From positions 124,001 through 188,000 of the forward strand of contig NZ_JAPEOK010000002.1 in the NCBI RefSeq assembly GCF_026341515.1: a stretch of 64,000 nt of DNA. The letters run 5' to 3'. The notes below the pieces were generated by a model. The model had not been told where the DNA came from. It did not search any database and was given only the letters and a program-made list of their open reading frames with translations. Both the position numbers and the translations under genes were made by a program. The stretch's first letter is position 1; each line of letters starts with the position of its first letter. This document shows positions 63,693-64,000 of the stretch, in pieces. The DNA comes from Streptomyces sp. NBC_00878. GTDB lineage: Bacteria > Actinomycetota > Actinomycetes > Streptomycetales > Streptomycetaceae.

Positions 63693-64000
63693 TGTCGCGT
63701 TCGCAACAAACCAGGACTGCGGCTGCCCTCGCCGCGTCCGCTGTCCTCGCTGTCGCCGCCACGCCCGTGCTCGGGGCCGGCGTCGCAAGCGCCACGTCCG
63801 GCGGGACGTGTCAGTCAGCCACTGTCCAGTACCGCATCGTCGGCGCCGACGGAGGCGTCGTAGGCGCCGACTGGACCTCGCAGGGCGGATTCCACTCCTG
63901 GGACACCGTCCCCGGGCCCGTCGAGGTCCGGCTCGCCCCCGGACAGAAGGTCGGAGAGGGTTGCAAGTACCCCGTCTCCCTCGCCGAATACACCACCGAG
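63693..64000 (+). CDS. Secreted sortase-type surface protein, N-terminus only
   Basis: The frame from TTG 63693 is open to the window end (102 residues). AGAGGCTCACC lies before the TTG. The start (SRSQQTRTAAALAASAVLAVAATPVLGAGVASATSG) is a Sec signal peptide, and the mature part (CQSATVQYRIVGADGGVVGADW ... GPVEVRLAPGQKVGEGCKYPVSLAEYTTE) resembles Streptomyces LAETG-motif sortase-anchored surface proteins with a Cys pair. The C-terminal sorting signal lies outside the window, so anchoring is inferred. Alternative starts inside the signal peptide are unlikely. Confidence 0.7.

Overview
The window is high-GC actinobacterial DNA, almost certainly a Streptomyces chromosome. The evidence is GC-rich third codon positions, frequent GTG and TTG starts, several probably leaderless genes (a TANNNT box six bases before the start codon), and marker genes: GlgE, a 2-methylisoborneol operon, paired SigB-type sigma factors with HATPase-type anti-sigma proteins, DUF5133, DUF6629 and SCO4225-like proteins. 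No rRNA, tRNA, CRISPR array, transposase or prophage gene was seen.

Layout, left to right. 1-3.5 kb: treS (cut by the window edge) and glgE, translationally coupled, the trehalose to maltose-1-phosphate to alpha-glucan route. 3.7-12.8 kb: a DUF5133 protein, an ATP-binding regulator-like protein, a lipoprotein and long-chain acyl-CoA synthetase pair, a secreted CBM13/beta-helix protein with a ThuA-like protein, an alpha/beta hydrolase and an NLP (NPP1) secreted protein. 13-22.6 kb: a membrane glycosyltransferase, a secreted endonuclease/phosphatase-fold enzyme, an acyltransferase/toroid fusion, small membrane proteins, an SDR, a TauD dioxygenase and an amidohydrolase. 22.7-26.2 kb: the 2-methylisoborneol operon, made of a Family 2B encapsulin-type shell protein, the terpene synthase and the GPP C-methyltransferase. 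27.4-32.7 kb: a divergent pair of secreted glycosidases (GH127 and GH27). 32.8-34.4 kb: an OhrR/MarR-type regulator facing an alpha/beta hydrolase. 34.5-39.5 kb: a stress-response island with two divergent SigB-family sigma factors, a frameshifted MEDS/HATPase sensor, a PRC-barrel protein and two more HATPase proteins. 39.7-41.5 kb: a protein O-mannosyltransferase. 41.6-50.6 kb: a galactan or arabinogalactan operon (two permeases, binding protein, GH42, GH30) facing its LacI regulator, with two palindromic operators between them. 50.7-59.9 kb: a compact 4-aminobenzoate-based biosynthetic cluster of unknown product. 60-64 kb: an AhpD-like protein, an HAD-fold protein, an MMPL transporter and the start of a probable sortase-anchored surface protein.

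Three themes stand out. First, plant polysaccharide use: GH30, GH42, GH127 and GH27 fit stepwise dismantling of type II arabinogalactan or arabinogalactan proteins, with import through the ABC transporter. Second, specialised metabolism: encapsulin-associated terpene synthesis, and an orphan PABA cluster in which a PabAB fusion (ADC-synthase-type PIKGT motif) and a PabC-like enzyme are joined to two adenylate-forming enzymes, a flavin monooxygenase, an ABM-domain membrane protein and a divergent DUF3050 haem-oxygenase-like protein. Third, regulation: clustered sigma/anti-sigma genes, one of them broken by a frameshift, and several palindromic operators in divergent promoter regions.

All calls rest on reading the sequence and recalling protein families; no database search was run.
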